Assembly (NCBI RefSeq): GCF_021462225.1
Contig: NC_061812.1
Span: forward strand, 42,949,363 to 43,013,362
Source of the DNA: Girardinichthys multiradiatus
Lineage: Eukaryota; Chordata; Actinopteri; Cyprinodontiformes; Goodeidae
Direction: 5' to 3'
Length of the DNA: 64,000 nt
Position numbers and translations under genes: made by a program. Shown piece after piece: positions 34,132-45,532 of the stretch; the first letter of the stretch is position 1, and each line of letters begins with the position of its first letter. The notes beneath the pieces were generated by a model that did not search any database, had not been told where the DNA came from, and saw nothing but the letters and a program-made list of their open reading frames with translations.

Positions 34132-36104
34132 GTAGGCTCATTGTGTAAGTGTTTCTTTAACTTTTTGGTTGTTGATTCTACATCTTATGAAAGGCTTTCT
34201 CATTTTAAAATTTGCTAATTTGCTCTGATTAAGGTCTTTGTCTTCAGAACTTTCTGTATCAGCTCTTGAGACACAAACACAGTTCTTTGAGAGTGGGCTA
34301 TATTAAATCCTCAGGGGATTATCTCCTGAGAGAATTCCTATTTCCAGACATTTGGCATGCAAACCACCTAATCCTATTTGCTCCACTACACTGCCAAATT
34401 TTCATTCATTTGAGTACTGTTGTAGCCACATGGAATCTAACTCTATGAGAATATGAATATGATCATAATCATAAATCTTAAAAAACAAATTTCAGTTTCT
34501 AAATGTAACACTAGACGATTGCTTGTTGCATTTGTGAGTTAAAAATCATACAGCCAGTGTTTCAGATTTGTGGTAGTGAATGTTCCCAGAAAATTCCAGC
34601 TGTCAGACACTTTTCATATAGCTGATTGCGCTGGGGTTTCTTTGATTTTCTGCACAAATGGGTCAAAGAAAAATCTCATCATCATTTCCGCTAATTATCA
34701 CAGATACGCATGTGATGGCATTAGGCTGGATACAATCTGCTCGTGGTTGACGGAGACATTTAAGTTGTTGACTTGTCTGGAGAACAGGTTGTTTCTCTTC
34801 AGCTTTGTGGTTTTTGATAGCTGTGCAACACAATCTTCAGCTCTATACCCCTTCAACTTTGGCATGAAAATCAAATCCTGCTACAGTGGTTTTCGGCACG
34901 TGGCTTTTCAATTTCACATGGCTTTTTAATTGTGTATGATGTAGAAACTTGGTTTGAGCAAATTATATCTTAATAAATATATTTTGTCTGCAATAAGCAA
35001 GACATTAATTTCCTTGTAAGCTTGTTAGCTTGTCATAGCAAAGCATAGCATAGATTAGAATATTATACAAAAAAGCATTTAGTGAAACTGAGGTTTAACA
35101 CATTCATTTCACCTGTGTGGATGGTCAAGGAAATCACATTGCTCCAAACCCTTATTTTAATAGGCAGCAAAAAAAGAGCAAGAGCCAACATAGTGAATCG
35201 GTTCACTGAATTACATTTGAAACAATGAAGCACCATAGACCAGCATGCTTGAATATGTCAGAACAAACTCATAACTAAAACACAGGCCTGTTTCGCAGTG
35301 AAGAACATGATGTTCTTTGGACCTGTGGTAAGGCTAATCTTTGAGAATCATTAGCCTGTTATTTCATTCCAACAATGAACAAAATCAGCTAAAATTAAAG
35401 ACAAAATTCTCTGTATTACTCAGGAACGTTTGTTTTAACTCCTCTGGCCAAAATTGAGCTGCCTTGATTACTAAATATAAAAAAAAGAGATTTTGATGCA
35501 GAAGACTAACCTGAAATATGTTGCCTTAGCCTGAAAAAATTGTTTTGATATGTAAATAGTGAGCAAAACCAAAACTAATTAAACCAACTAAGTTAAAGAA
35601 GAATAAGGTTCTTATTTGGTCTTATTTAGCAAATATGTCCCACTGCATCACTTTACTGTGTATAAATAGCAGTTTTTTGAGAGTGAATCATTTTTGCCAA
35701 ATTCACATCATTTGTACTGACAGGAGAAAATAATTTAATAAATGATTTTTTTTAAAGCTTGTAAACGTATACAGTTGTTTTTAGAATTACAGCATGCTAA
35801 TATTATTAACCAGATCAGTCACTCAATGTTTTTGGTAGAAATAATATTTCTATTTGGCAACTGATTTACCATTACACGTAGTACAGTAATAGAAGACCAA
35901 CAGAGCCAACAGTCAAGACATGCATGCAGCTGATTCTGTATCAGTGAATATTTAATTCAAAGGGGACTGTTCTAAGTAATAGCAGTGTGTAGTTCAATCA
36001 GTGAGGTGACTCACTCTGTAAACAAACAGACAGCTCATATGTAAGCTACAAATGCAGCAAATATTGTACATGATGGTTATAGAGTGTTCTTTGTTGAAAT
36101 TTGG
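34132..36104. other. Unassigned sequence
   Basis: AT-rich with no recognised gene or repeat. Plus-strand frame 34570-34929 (119 codons) shows no recognisable domain. Confidence 0.4.
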
Positions 36105-37202
36105 CTCTCTTGTCTGGGGGGGAGGGAGGAGGGAGCAGCGGTAGGCTGGAGAGTGATGTGGAAGGGGGTTGTGCCCTCTTTTTGCATGTGTGGTCACCGA
36201 TATTTGAATCGGCTGAGCAGCGACCGTGGACCTGAGCTGGTTGGTGTTTCTCCCTGAGCTGTCGTTGCAGTGGCGGTGATGTGGTTTGTTTGTGTGGTTG
36301 CGGCGGCCTGGTGGGGGCCGCCGTCCTTGGGTGCGTGCCGCTGGCCAGGAACCTCTTGCCGGGTGAGTTTGTCCGGTCTTGGTGTGGGATCAGGGAGTCT
36401 GTTGTGAGCATGGTGCTCGATGGTGTCTGCTCTGTTGCGCTTGTGGGTGGAGGCTGGTTGGTGTTGCACGGGGCCCTTGCCTGGCCATTATGGTGCCCTG
36501 TGTAGTGATGGGCAGGATGCAGCGGGGGTGCTTGGAGTGGGGCTGTGTGTGGAGCTTGCACTGTATGGATGTGTCTTCATTGGTTTTTTGGGGGTGGAGC
36601 TCATCTGTGGGGGTGTGGCCCTGTGGGGAGGGGATTCCTGGCATTTGGGTTCGAAGGCATGTATTTGATGTCTATGTCCTGGTTGGGGATGGCCCTGTAT
36701 TGGCGCTGTATTGGCCGCAAAAGGAGGCCCTACACCATACTAATAAATTATTGTGGTCTAAAACCAGGTGTTTCAGTTTCATTGTCCAACCCCTGTACAT
36801 CTTGCATTCATTAGTACCGTGCACTTTCGGTAAAAATGCTGTTGTTATACATTTTTTCTGGAGTTGTGGAAGCAGTCATTAGGGTTTTATCTTGTATTTT
36901 CTTCACCCTTCTTTCTCTCCTTTATTTTTCTCATTCTCTCCCTTTTTCCTTTTTGCCCAACCTCTCCCTCTTTCTTCCTTTTTTTTTCCTTTTCATTTCC
37001 GTCTCCGTGTCCATTGCAATTGAATTAATCCCAAAGTAGTTTCTAATAAAATTTCTTTTATAAATATTAAGCGGAGCATTTGAGCGTTAGCCGTAATTCT
37101 CCACTTGTAAAAGTAAATCTGCGGGGCTTCTTCTTGGCACTCAGACAACATCTCTGAGTGCTTCTCTGCCAGACAGAACATGGTTTAAAAAAAAAAAAAA
37201 AA
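36105..37202 (+). mobile_element. Unclassified repeat ending in poly(A)
   Basis: The left part (about 36105-36700) is strikingly G/T-rich on the plus strand, with GC-rich blocks (GGCGGCCTGGTGGGGGCCGC near 36302). The right part contains a long pyrimidine tract (36895-37010), a CCATTGCAATTGAATTAATC block, TAATAAAATTTCTTTTATAA and finally an A19 run (37184-37202). The TTCTAATAAAATTTC to GAGCGTTAGCCG stretch is one I recall as recurrent in fish genomes, but I cannot name the family. A Tc1 right end (36703-36797) is embedded. Confidence 0.5.
36703..36797 (+). mobile_element. Right-end fragment of the DD36E Tc1/mariner family C
   Basis: From GCGCTGTATTGGCCGCAAAA to CATTGTCCAACCCCTG it is nearly identical to 25313-25406, covering the last transposase codons and the whole right terminal repeat, followed by TA at 36796-36797. 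Nothing of the rest of the element is present. At the left junction the 9-mer CTGTATTGG occurs twice, once in the host repeat and once in the fragment. Confidence 0.9.
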
Positions 37203-38277
37203 AAATGTATTTATTATTTCTATTTGTTTTTGATGTGATGCTCCTAAATCGTTTTTCTGACGGAAGTGGGACAAACAGTGCATTGCCCCAGTGGGTGTGG
37301 ACTGTAGCAATGTGTCTGGCCCTTTTCTGGACTTGTGCAGCATAAATCCAGTAGTCCAGATCCAGTAGACGACATCCAACAATCCCCTGTGCTGTCCTTC
37401 AGTAGTCTTTACCACCAGTCCTTTCTCTCCTGTGCAGTGCAGCTCCTATACCACACTGTCACATACATTCACTAATATTTGTATTAATGATACTTAAAAG
37501 TGCATGTGGGCCTTAGAGGGTTGCTAAATAAATATTGTCTTTGTGTTAGCTGAACCACTAACATGATGTAACATCATCATGCTGTGTCTTTGTTTGCCAA
37601 ATTGTGATTATATCTGCTTTAAGCTGCCATTTTTAGCAATCCATCACAGCCTGTGATGGTTGATTACACTTTATTAAGAATCAATTGTCCAAAAGGCAAT
37701 GGATTTCTGATTTGGCAAATTATTCTTTAAACAGTCTTTTACTAAAGTTATGTTTTTTTTTTTACCCTTCTGATTTGCATTGTAAACAGGTTGTGTGTAC
37801 ACATACAAATTGTTGTTCCTAATTAGTTCAAACTAATGTGACCTTATTCCAAATTCCTGACAACGAACCCATGTTCTTAATAGAGGGTATTCACACTGAA
37901 TTTTGATATTGCATATTAGTTTTAGTTTTACTCTTGTGTTTCCTTTTTGTGTAAATTATTAGTTTCCTTCATTCTTTTTAATTTTTCCTTAATAGTCTAG
38001 TTGAATGTTACTAACCTAGTTAAAGAGATTGTTGACCAAAGTATTTTCACCTGAAGTTGAATTATTTTTGATAATACATTTTTATATTTTGAAAGGTTTT
38101 GTGTTTATTTTATATATGTGTGCACAAATTCACTCTTTTGTCGTTCACTGATCTACAATACTGCCACCATGGCCTGGAATTCACAGGGCAATATCTGACA
38201 AACTAAAAGTTGTTTGGCTAAATAAAAAAATTAAACTTTGTTAATGACTTGGTTAATTATTATTAGTTATAATAATA
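37203..38277. other. Unassigned sequence
   Basis: AT-rich, nothing recognised. Confidence 0.4.
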
Positions 38278-40104
38278 GAGCTGGGGTCCCACCCTGGAGC
38301 CAGGCCTGCGGTCAAGACTCGTCAGACAGCGCCTGGTGGCCGGTTTGCCCGAACGAGAGATGCGAGGCCATTCACAAGTGGGCCCACCACCTGCAGGGTG
38401 AACCATGAGGGATCGGGCTGCAGACGAATGTGGAGACCTCGGCGACCCGATCTCCGGCTGCTTAGACTGGCTCTAGGGACATGGAATGTCACCTCGCTGT
38501 GGGGGAAGGAGTCTGAGCTTGTGTGGGAGGTTGAGAGATATCCACTAGAAATAGTCGGGCTCACCTCCATGCACAGCCTGTGCTCTGGAACCCAGCTCCT
38601 CGAGAGAGGTTGGACTCTCTTCTACTCTGGAGTGGTGCGCGGGGAGAGGCGGTCGGCAGGGGTGGGTTTGCTTGTTGCCCCACAGCTCAGCCGTCTCGTG
38701 TTGGGGTTTACCCCGGTGGATGAGAGGGTTGCATCCCTGCACCTTCGGGTCAGGAACAGGTCTCTGACTGTCGTTTTGGCCTATGGACCGAGAGGTAGTA
38801 CGGAGTAACCGGCCTTCTTGGCGTCCCTGTTGGGGGTGCTGCATAGTGCCCCTCTTGGGGACTCTGTTATTCTGCTGTGGGACTTCAATGCCCATGTGGG
38901 AAACGACAGTGACACCTGGAGAGACGTGATTGGGAAGAATGGCCTCCCCGATCTGAATCCGAGTGTTGTTTTGTTATTGGACTTCTGTGCTAGTCACGGA
39001 TTGCCCATAATGGACACCATGTTCAAGCATAAGGGTGTTCATCAGTGCACTTTGCACCAGGACACCCTAGGCAGGAGGCCGATGATTGACTTTGTCGTGT
39101 TGTCAGACTTTCGGCCGCACGTTTTCGACACCCGGGTGAAGAGAGGGGCTGAGCTGTCCACTGATTACCACCTGGTGGTGTGTTGGATCCGCTGGAAGAA
39201 GAAAGCCGGACAGACGTGGCAGGCTCTAGCACACAGTGAGGCAGGGCTGCCCTTTGTCAATGGTCCTGTTCATAACTTTTATGGACAGGATTTCTAGGTG
39301 CAGCCAAGAGCCGGAGAGGGTCCGGTTTGGGGACCAGTGGATTTCGTCTCTTCTTTTTGCAGATGACATGGTGCTGCTGGCCCCCCCTAGGTGGGACCTA
39401 CAGCATGCGCCGGGGCGGTTTGCAGCCAAGTGTGAAGCGTCTGGCATGAAGATCAGTCCCTCCAAGTCCAAGGCCATGGTTCTCGACCAGAAAATGGTGG
39501 CTTGTCCTCTTCAGGGGAGTTCCTGCCTTAAGTGGAGGAGTTCAAGTATCTTGGGGTCTTGTTCACGAGTGAGGGAAGAATGGAGCGGGAGATCGACAGA
39601 TGGATCGGTGCGGCTGCCACAGTAATGGGGGCGCTGTGCCGGTCCGTTGTGGTCAAGAGAGAGCTGAGCCGAAAAGCGTTCCTACCCTCACCTACGGCCA
39701 TGAACTTTGGGTCATTACCGAAAGAACGAGATCCTGGAAACAAGCGGCTGAAATGAGCTTCTTCCGTAGGGTGGCCGGGCATTCCCTTAGAGATAGGGTG
39801 AGGAGTTGGGCCTTCCGGGAGGAGCTTGAAGCAGAGCCGCTGCTCCTCCACAGAGAGCAGCCAGTTGAGGTGCCTGGACGCCTTCCTCAGGAAGTGTTCC
39901 AGGCACGTCCCACCGGGGAGGAGGCACAGGGGACGGCCCAGGACATACTGGAGAGACTATGCCTGGGAACGCCTTTGGCTCCCCCCGGAGGAGCTGGAGG
40001 AGGTGTCTGGGGAGAAGGAAGTCTGGGTGTCTCTATTGAGTCTGCTGCCCCATCGACCCAGTTCCGGAAAAAGTGGAAGACGATGAGTACGAGTACGATA
40101 ATTA
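38278..40104 (+). mobile_element. Rex3-type (RTE clade) LINE, copy A, truncated and internally deleted
   Basis: Begins within the region upstream of the endonuclease (CTGGGGTCCCACCCTGGAGC, equal to about 58047 in copy D) and ends with GAAGACGATGAGTACGAGTA. About 1.2 kb corresponding to copy D 59046-60246 is missing at position ~39240. Flanks share TAATTATTA...AGTT (38254-38268 and 40105-40120), an imperfect candidate target duplication. Confidence 0.92.
38455..40086 (+). pseudogene. Rex3 endonuclease/RT polyprotein remnant (copy A)
   Basis: The N-terminal part is an apurinic-type endonuclease: LALGTWNVTS near 38466, AYGP near 38780, [10 protein letters not shown] near 38880, and LSTDYHLVV near 39158. 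In copy D the last two read GDFNAHVG and STDHHLVV, so here both a Gly and a catalytic-type His are altered. A TAA after GSTE near 38808 and frame changes break the frame. After the deletion the RT palm resumes with LLFADDMVLLAPP near 39352, then the thumb and C-terminal region with further small deletions. Intact Rex3-type proteins nick target DNA and reverse-transcribe the element RNA at the nick; this copy cannot. Confidence 0.9.
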
Positions 40105-41020
40105 TTAACAGTTGCTAAACCATAACCTATACTTCACAACTGTCCTACAGCACAGAAATTAGGTAGTTATCAGAAACAGTGGTTATACAACAAAATATTA
40201 GTTCAGTGATTCATAGCAAAATCTTCAGCATCTTTCAGTTTATACAATAAAGATTTGAGTCCTGATGGGCATTTGTTAAGCAACGGGCCAAACATTCATT
40301 TCCCCTAATGTTTTTGCAGGGTTAAAACAGATTTGATCAAATTTTCTTCATGTTTTGCTTTGGAATGTAATTTCTCATACTCCCAGTGAATTTGGGTAAA
40401 TGGAAATAAAAAAATATTTGAGCTTTACTTAAGTTTCAAAACAGGCTGCTATTACTTTGAACACAACTGTTGTTGTTGATATTTTGTGTAGAAATATCCA
40501 GGATTTATCATTGAGGCTTCATGCTCTTGTTTATGAGTTTCCAGAGTGCACAGCAGTGAGAAGAGCCTTTGTGTGCCTGTGAGCTCAGTGTGTTTTCTTC
40601 TGAGTTGTTTTGTGTGCTTCTTAAGATGGTATCAGTGCAGCTAGAGTTGACCGTTGTGGGGCTTCACAACTTATCTAAATTAGGCAGATGCATGTCAGAA
40701 AACGGTCAAATTGCCACAAAAATAAGGCCAAGTTATGTGTCATTTGGACTTTCTCTAATCAGCACAGGGTCAAAATTGTACATATTATACTACTGCTATT
40801 TGATTTAAAGGTTCTTAGAAAGCTGCTTTTAAACCCCACTCTTTATAGTCATCAACAACTTCCCGAGAAACTTCTGGTTGAATATTTGGCTACACTTCTA
40901 TTCGAATAGGTAGAGTTTATGTAAATAGATCTGTCTGCCAGCATTGACCTAGCTTTTTGAGATTAGTCGACAAATTTCCAAAGGTACAGGTGAGGGAATT
41001 GGGAAATCTATTCCTAAACC
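40105..41020. other. Unassigned sequence
   Basis: Nothing recognised. Frames such as 40569-40808 have no recognisable domain. Confidence 0.4.
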
Positions 41021-41028
41021 TTTGTCCA

Positions 41029-41063
41029 GGCATAGGTTCCTGGACTCCACAGGAACCTATGCC
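41029..41063. repeat. Perfect 14-bp hairpin with 7-nt loop at a LINE 5' end
   Basis: Arms 41029-41042 (GGCATAGGTTCCTG) and 41050-41063 (CAGGAACCTATGCC) are exact reverse complements around GACTCCA. The right arm is part of the RT coding sequence (GTYAR); the left arm is an extra inverted copy placed at the truncation point. Confidence 0.95.
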
Positions 41064-42032
41064 AGGATCCTGTTTGTGGATTTCAGCTCTGCCTTCAACA
41101 CCATCGTCCCAGTTCTGCTACAGGAGAAGCTCTCGCAGCTGAGTGTGTCCGACTCCACCTGCAGGTGGATCACTGACTTCCTGTCTGACAGGAAGCAGCG
41201 CGTGAGGCTGGGGAAGCACGTCTCTGACTCCCTGACCATCAGCACCGGTTCCCCCCAAGGCTGTGTTCTCTCTCCTCTGCTCTTCTCCCTGTACACCAAC
41301 AGCTGCACCTCCAGTCACCAGTCTGTCAAGCTTCTGAAGTTTGCGGACGACACCACCCTGATCTGACTCATTTCTGATGGTGACGAGTCCGCGTACAGAT
41401 GGGAGGTGGACCATCTGTTGGACTGGTGCTGCCAGAACAACCTTGAGCTCAACGCTCTAAAGACAGTGGAGATGGTTGTGGACTTCAGGCAGAACCCAGC
41501 CCCACCTGCCCCCATCATCCTCTGTGACTCCACAATTGACACTGTGGAATCTTTCTGCTTCCTGGGAACCATCATCTCCCAGGATCTCAAGTGGGAGCCA
41601 AACATCAGCTCCCTCATCAAGAAAGCCCAGCAGAGGATGTTCTTCCTGTGGCAGCTGAAGAAATTCAACCTGCCAAAGACTATGATGGTGCACTTCTACA
41701 CAGCCATCATTGAGTCCATCCTCACCTCCTCCATCACCATCTGGTACGCCGCTGCTACAGCCGAGGATAAGGGCAGGCTGCAGCGTGTCATTCGGTCTGC
41801 TGAGAAGGTGATTGGCTGCAGTCTACTGTCGCTCCAGGAACTGTACACCTCCAGGACCCTGAAGCGGGCAGGGAAGATTCTGGCTGATCCCTCCCACCCC
41901 GGTCACAGACTCTTTGAGACTCTTCCCTCTGGCAGGAGGCTGCGGTCCATCCGGACCAAAACCTCACGCCACAAGAACAGTTTTTTCCCATCTGCCACCA
42001 GCCTGCTTAACAAAGCCCGGAAACCACCCTGA
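41050..42032 (+). pseudogene. LINE reverse transcriptase, one nonsense mutation
   Basis: The frame covers the RT palm through the C-terminus. ARILFVDFSSAFNTI holds the first catalytic Asp (motif A), GSPQGCVLSPLLF is the B motif near 41250, and LKFADDTTLI (41336-41363) is the FADD catalytic box. The next codon is TGA where related elements have Gly (41364-41366). Beyond it the same frame runs open from 41406 to 42032 with the thumb-like region and the C-terminal RRLRSI...RHKNSFFPS block. The fingers and any endonuclease are lost by 5' truncation. Only one obvious disabling change is seen, so the insertion may be fairly young. Confidence 0.9.
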
Positions 42033-42369
42033 CACTCTCCCTTTCCCCCACACCCCCCCCCCCCCTTTTTTGCTGACAGGACACCTGTAACCTGTAACTC
42101 TATGCGTTACATTAACGCTCAGCATGGATTCCTGCTTTACTTGCACTGCCATACTTGCACAATGATCACCTGCACTGTTGTATTGCTCTTGCATCTTATA
42201 CTGCTCTATATTTACTCTCACTCACTTAAAACTGTGCACATTTATATTATATTGTAGATATGTTTATACTGTTTAATTTGTACTGTATTGCACTGACTAC
42301 GCCAAAACAAATTCCTTGTATGTCCAAAAACGTACTTGGCAATAAAGCTTTTCTGAGTCTGATTCTGAG

Positions 42370-42886
42370 TGTTAGGGCTTGTGAGATAGAGGACCCCGGA
42401 ATGCAGACTAGCAGGCAGCATGATGGTAAGTGCAAAACGATTTAATAAAAAACAAAAACTCAATCTCAGAAAAGGCAGGAACAAAACAATAAACGGACAG
42501 GCAGGACAGTCTTGGCATGATCCACAAAACAAGACGTGAGCATGATTTGGCAACAAGACATGATTTGAGAGATGTTTCCGCGAGGAATAAACAGGACAGG
42601 TGTGTATATATGGAGTGTGACCAGGTGAAACAAGAAGACAGATTAAATAGGTGCAGGTGAACCGGATAAAGTTAATTAACAGACAGAGCAAAACGTGGCT
42701 GGAGCAAAAACAGAGACTTTTGAATACAAACAAACAAAAACTAAAGCATGACCAGAACCATAAACCAAAATTGACAAAACATGAACAAGACTAAAACATG
42801 ACCAGAAAAATAAACAGAAACATGATTCAAAACTTGAACTGTGAATAAGACCAACAAAAACCCAAAAACATCCACAAATCATAACA
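42370..42886 (-). mobile_element. Solo LTR inserted at the LINE tail
   Basis: Reads TGTTAGGGCTTG... to ...ATCATAACA, TG...CA bounded. On the minus strand it has the usual fish gypsy LTR ending CTGCATTCCGGGGTCCTC preceded by TTTATTAAATCG. Flanking 5-mers are CTGAG on the left and, in the right-hand duplicate of this flank (45598-45602), GTGAG, so a one-mismatch 5-bp target duplication is likely. Its last 65 bp lie inside the 269-bp duplication described below. Confidence 0.65.
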
Positions 42887-43090
42887 GAGAGCCTACTTTA
42901 TTCATTGTAAAACTAGTTTTAGTTTGGAACCCTTAACACTGTCCATTTCAACCTTCTAGCTACTAAATTTAGGGCAAATTTGTGTAGCTAACTAACCCCT
43001 CAGCATCATGCGCCCATCACCATGATAGACAGTACTGTGTTCTTAGGTTTGAAAGCCCAACATGACTCTTCCTGGCTATTTAACTTCTCC
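42822..43090 (+). repeat. 269-bp direct repeat, left copy
   Basis: Matches 45533-45801 with only two mismatches by eye (AGAGAGCC/AGTGAGCC and TTTTAGTTTGG/TTTTATTTTGG). It ends exactly where Rex3 copy B begins. Confidence 0.97.
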
Positions 43091-45532
43091 CCGATCTGAA
43101 TCCGAGTGGTGTTTTGTTATTGGACTTCTGTGCTAGTCACGGATTGTCCATAACGAACACCATGTTCAAACATAAGGGTGTCCATCAGTGCACTTGGCAC
43201 CAGGACACCCTAGGCAGGAGGTCGATTATCGACTTTGTTGTCGTATCATCAGACCTTCGGCCGCATGTTTTGGACACTCGGGTGAAGAGAGGGGCTGAGC
43301 TGTCCGCTGATCATCACCTGGTGGTGAGTTGGATCCGCTGGAGGAGGAGAAAGCCGGACAGACTCGGCAGGCCCAAGCGCATAGTGAGGGTCTGCTGGGA
43401 ACGCCTGGCGGAGCCCTCGGCCAGGGATGTATTCAACTCCCACCTCCGGGAGAGCTTCGACCAGATCCCGGGGGATGTTGGAGACATAGAGTCCGAGTGG
43501 ACCATGTTCTCTGCATCTATTGTCGATGCTGCTGCCCATAGCTGCGGCCGTAAGGTCTGCGGTGCCTGTCGTGGCGGCAATCCCAGAACCCGGTGGTGGA
43601 CACCGGCAGTAAGGGATGCTGTTAAGCTGAAGAAGGAGTCCTATCGGCTGTGGTTGGCTTGTGGGACTCCTGAGGCGGCTGACGGGTACCGTGAGGCCAA
43701 GCGTGATGCGGCCCGGGCTGTGGCAGAGGCAAAAACTCGGGCCTGGGAAGAGTTCGGTGAGGCCATGAAGAAGGACTACCGGTTGGTTCTGGCAAACCGT
43801 CCGGCGCCTCAGGAGGGGGAAGCAGTGCTTTGCCAACACTGTTTATAGTGGGGGCGGGAGACTGCTGACCTAGACTGAGGACATTATCGGGCGGTGGAAG
43901 GAGTACTTCGAGGATCTCCTCAATCCTGCCATCACGCATTCCGTGGTGGAAACAGAGGCTGGGGACTCGGGGTTGGACTCTTTCATCACCCAGGCTGAAG
44001 TCACCGAGGTGGTTAAAAAGCTCCGCGGTGGCAAGGCTTCGGGGGTGGATGAGATCCGCCCTGAGTACCTCAAGTGTCTGGATGTTGTAGGGCTGTCATG
44101 GTTGACACGCCTCTTCAACATTGCGTGGCGGTCGGGGACAGTGCCTCTGGACTGGCAGACTGGGGTGGTGGTCCCCCTTTATAAGAAGGGGGACCGGAGG
44201 GTGTGTTCCAACTACAGGGGGATCACACTCCTCAGCCTCCCTGGTAAGGCCTACGCCAGGGTATTGGAGAGGAGAGTCCGACCGATAGTCGAACCTCGGC
44301 TTCAGGAGGAACAGTGTGGTTTTCGTCCCAGCCGTAGAACACTGGACCAGCTCTATACCCTCTACAGGGTGCTCGAGGGTTCATGGGAGTTTGCCCAACC
44401 GGTTCACATGTGTTTTGTGGACCTGGAGAAGGCATTCGACTGTGTCCCTCGTGATGCCCTGTGGGGGGAGCTCCAGGAGTATGGAATCGGGGGCCCTTTA
44501 TTAGGGGCCATCCGGTCCCTGTACGAGCGGAGCAGGAGTATGGTCCGCATTGCCGGCACTAAGTCGGACCTGTTCCCAGTGCATGTTGGACTCCGGCAGG
44601 GCTGCCCTTTGTCGCCGGTCCTGTTCATAACTTTTATGGACAGGATTTCTAGACGCAGCCAAGGGCCGGAGGGGGTCTGGTTTGGGGACCAGTGGATTTG
44701 GTCTCTTCTTTTTGCGGATGACGGGGTCCTGCTGGCCCCCTCTAGCCAAGACCTACAGCATGCGCTGTGGCGGTTCGCAGCCGAGTGTGAAGCGCCTGGG
44801 ATGAGTATCAGCTCCTCCAAGTCCGAGGCCATGGTACTCGACCGGAAAAGGGTGGCTTGTCCTCTGCAGGTTGGAGGGGAGTTCCTGCCTCAAGTGGAGG
44901 AGTTTAAGTATCTCGGGGTCTTGTTCACGTGTGAGGGAAGAATGGAGCGGGAGATCGACAGACGGATCGGTGCAGCTGCCACAGTAATGGACCGCTGTGC
45001 CGGTCCATTGTGGTGAAGAGAGAGCTGAGCCGAAAAGCAAAGCTCTCAATTTACTGGTCGGTCTACGTTCCTACCCTCACCTATGGCCATGAACTTTGGG
45101 TCATGACCGAAAGAACGAGATCACGGATACAAGCGGCTGAAATGAGCTTCCTCCGTAGGGTGGCCGGGCACTCCCTTAGAGATAGGGTGAGGAGCTCGGC
45201 CATCCGGGAGGAGCTCGGAGTAGAGCCGCTGCTCCTCCACATTGAGAGGAGCCAGTTGAGGTGGCTCGGGCATCTATACCGGATGCCTCCTGGACGCCTT
45301 CCTCGGGAGGTGTTCCAGGCACGTCCCACCGGGAGGAGGCCCAGGGGACGGCCCAGGACACGCTGGAGGGACTATGTCTCTCGGCTGGCCTGGGAACGCC
45401 TTGGGCTCCCCCTGGAGGAGCTGGAGGAGGTGTCTGGAGAGAGGGACGTCTGGGCGTCTCTGCTGAGTCTGCTGCCCCCGCGACCCGGTCCTGGATAAGC
45501 GGAAGACGAAGAACGAACGAACGAACGAACGA
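43087..45532 (+). mobile_element. Rex3-type LINE, copy B, 5'-truncated
   Basis: Starts within the endonuclease coding region (CCCCGATCTGAATCCGAGTG, equal to about 58750 in copy D) and ends GGATAAGCGGAAGACGAA plus (GAAC)n. It carries the RT-coding blocks matching the remembered Rex3 primer sites (44153-44172 exact; 44597-44617 with one mismatch). It is bracketed precisely by the 269-bp direct repeats. Confidence 0.95.
43096..45498 (+). pseudogene. Rex3 endonuclease C-part and reverse transcriptase (copy B)
   Basis: The first frame (to 43848) covers the end of the endonuclease, [13 protein letters not shown] near 43305, and the linker with the [12 protein letters not shown] cysteine-rich patch. 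An 11-nt deletion near 43786 then shifts the frame. The RT proper lies in 43943-45016: [16 protein letters not shown] (44208), [30 protein letters not shown] with the first catalytic Asp (44415), [16 protein letters not shown] (44590) and LLFADDGVLLAP (44704). A small indel near 44990 shifts the frame again into the C-terminal segment 45010-45498. The RT core is complete and undamaged; only the outer parts are broken. Confidence 0.92.

Larger units (their letters stand above)
41021..42369 (+). mobile_element. Rex1/CR1-L2-type LINE, 5'-truncated
   Basis: The 3' two-thirds of an RT-coding LINE followed by a 3' UTR ending CTTGGCAATAAAGCTTTTCT plus GAGTCTGATTCTGAG. The 5' end is a truncation marked by a perfect fold-back (41029-41063). 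A solo LTR starts immediately after the LINE tail at 42370. The call to the Rex1 or L2 branch is uncertain; the group (Jockey superfamily, CR1-related) is firmer. Confidence 0.88.

Noticed and set aside
36046..36561. Proline/threonine-rich minus-strand frame of 171 codons
   Set aside because: Composition simply reflects the G/T-skewed repeat on the other strand; no domain and no gene context.
38254..40120. A firm target-site duplication for Rex3 copy A
   Set aside because: Only TAATTATTA plus AGTT match, in AT-rich DNA, and there is a gap to the LINE start; noted as a candidate only.
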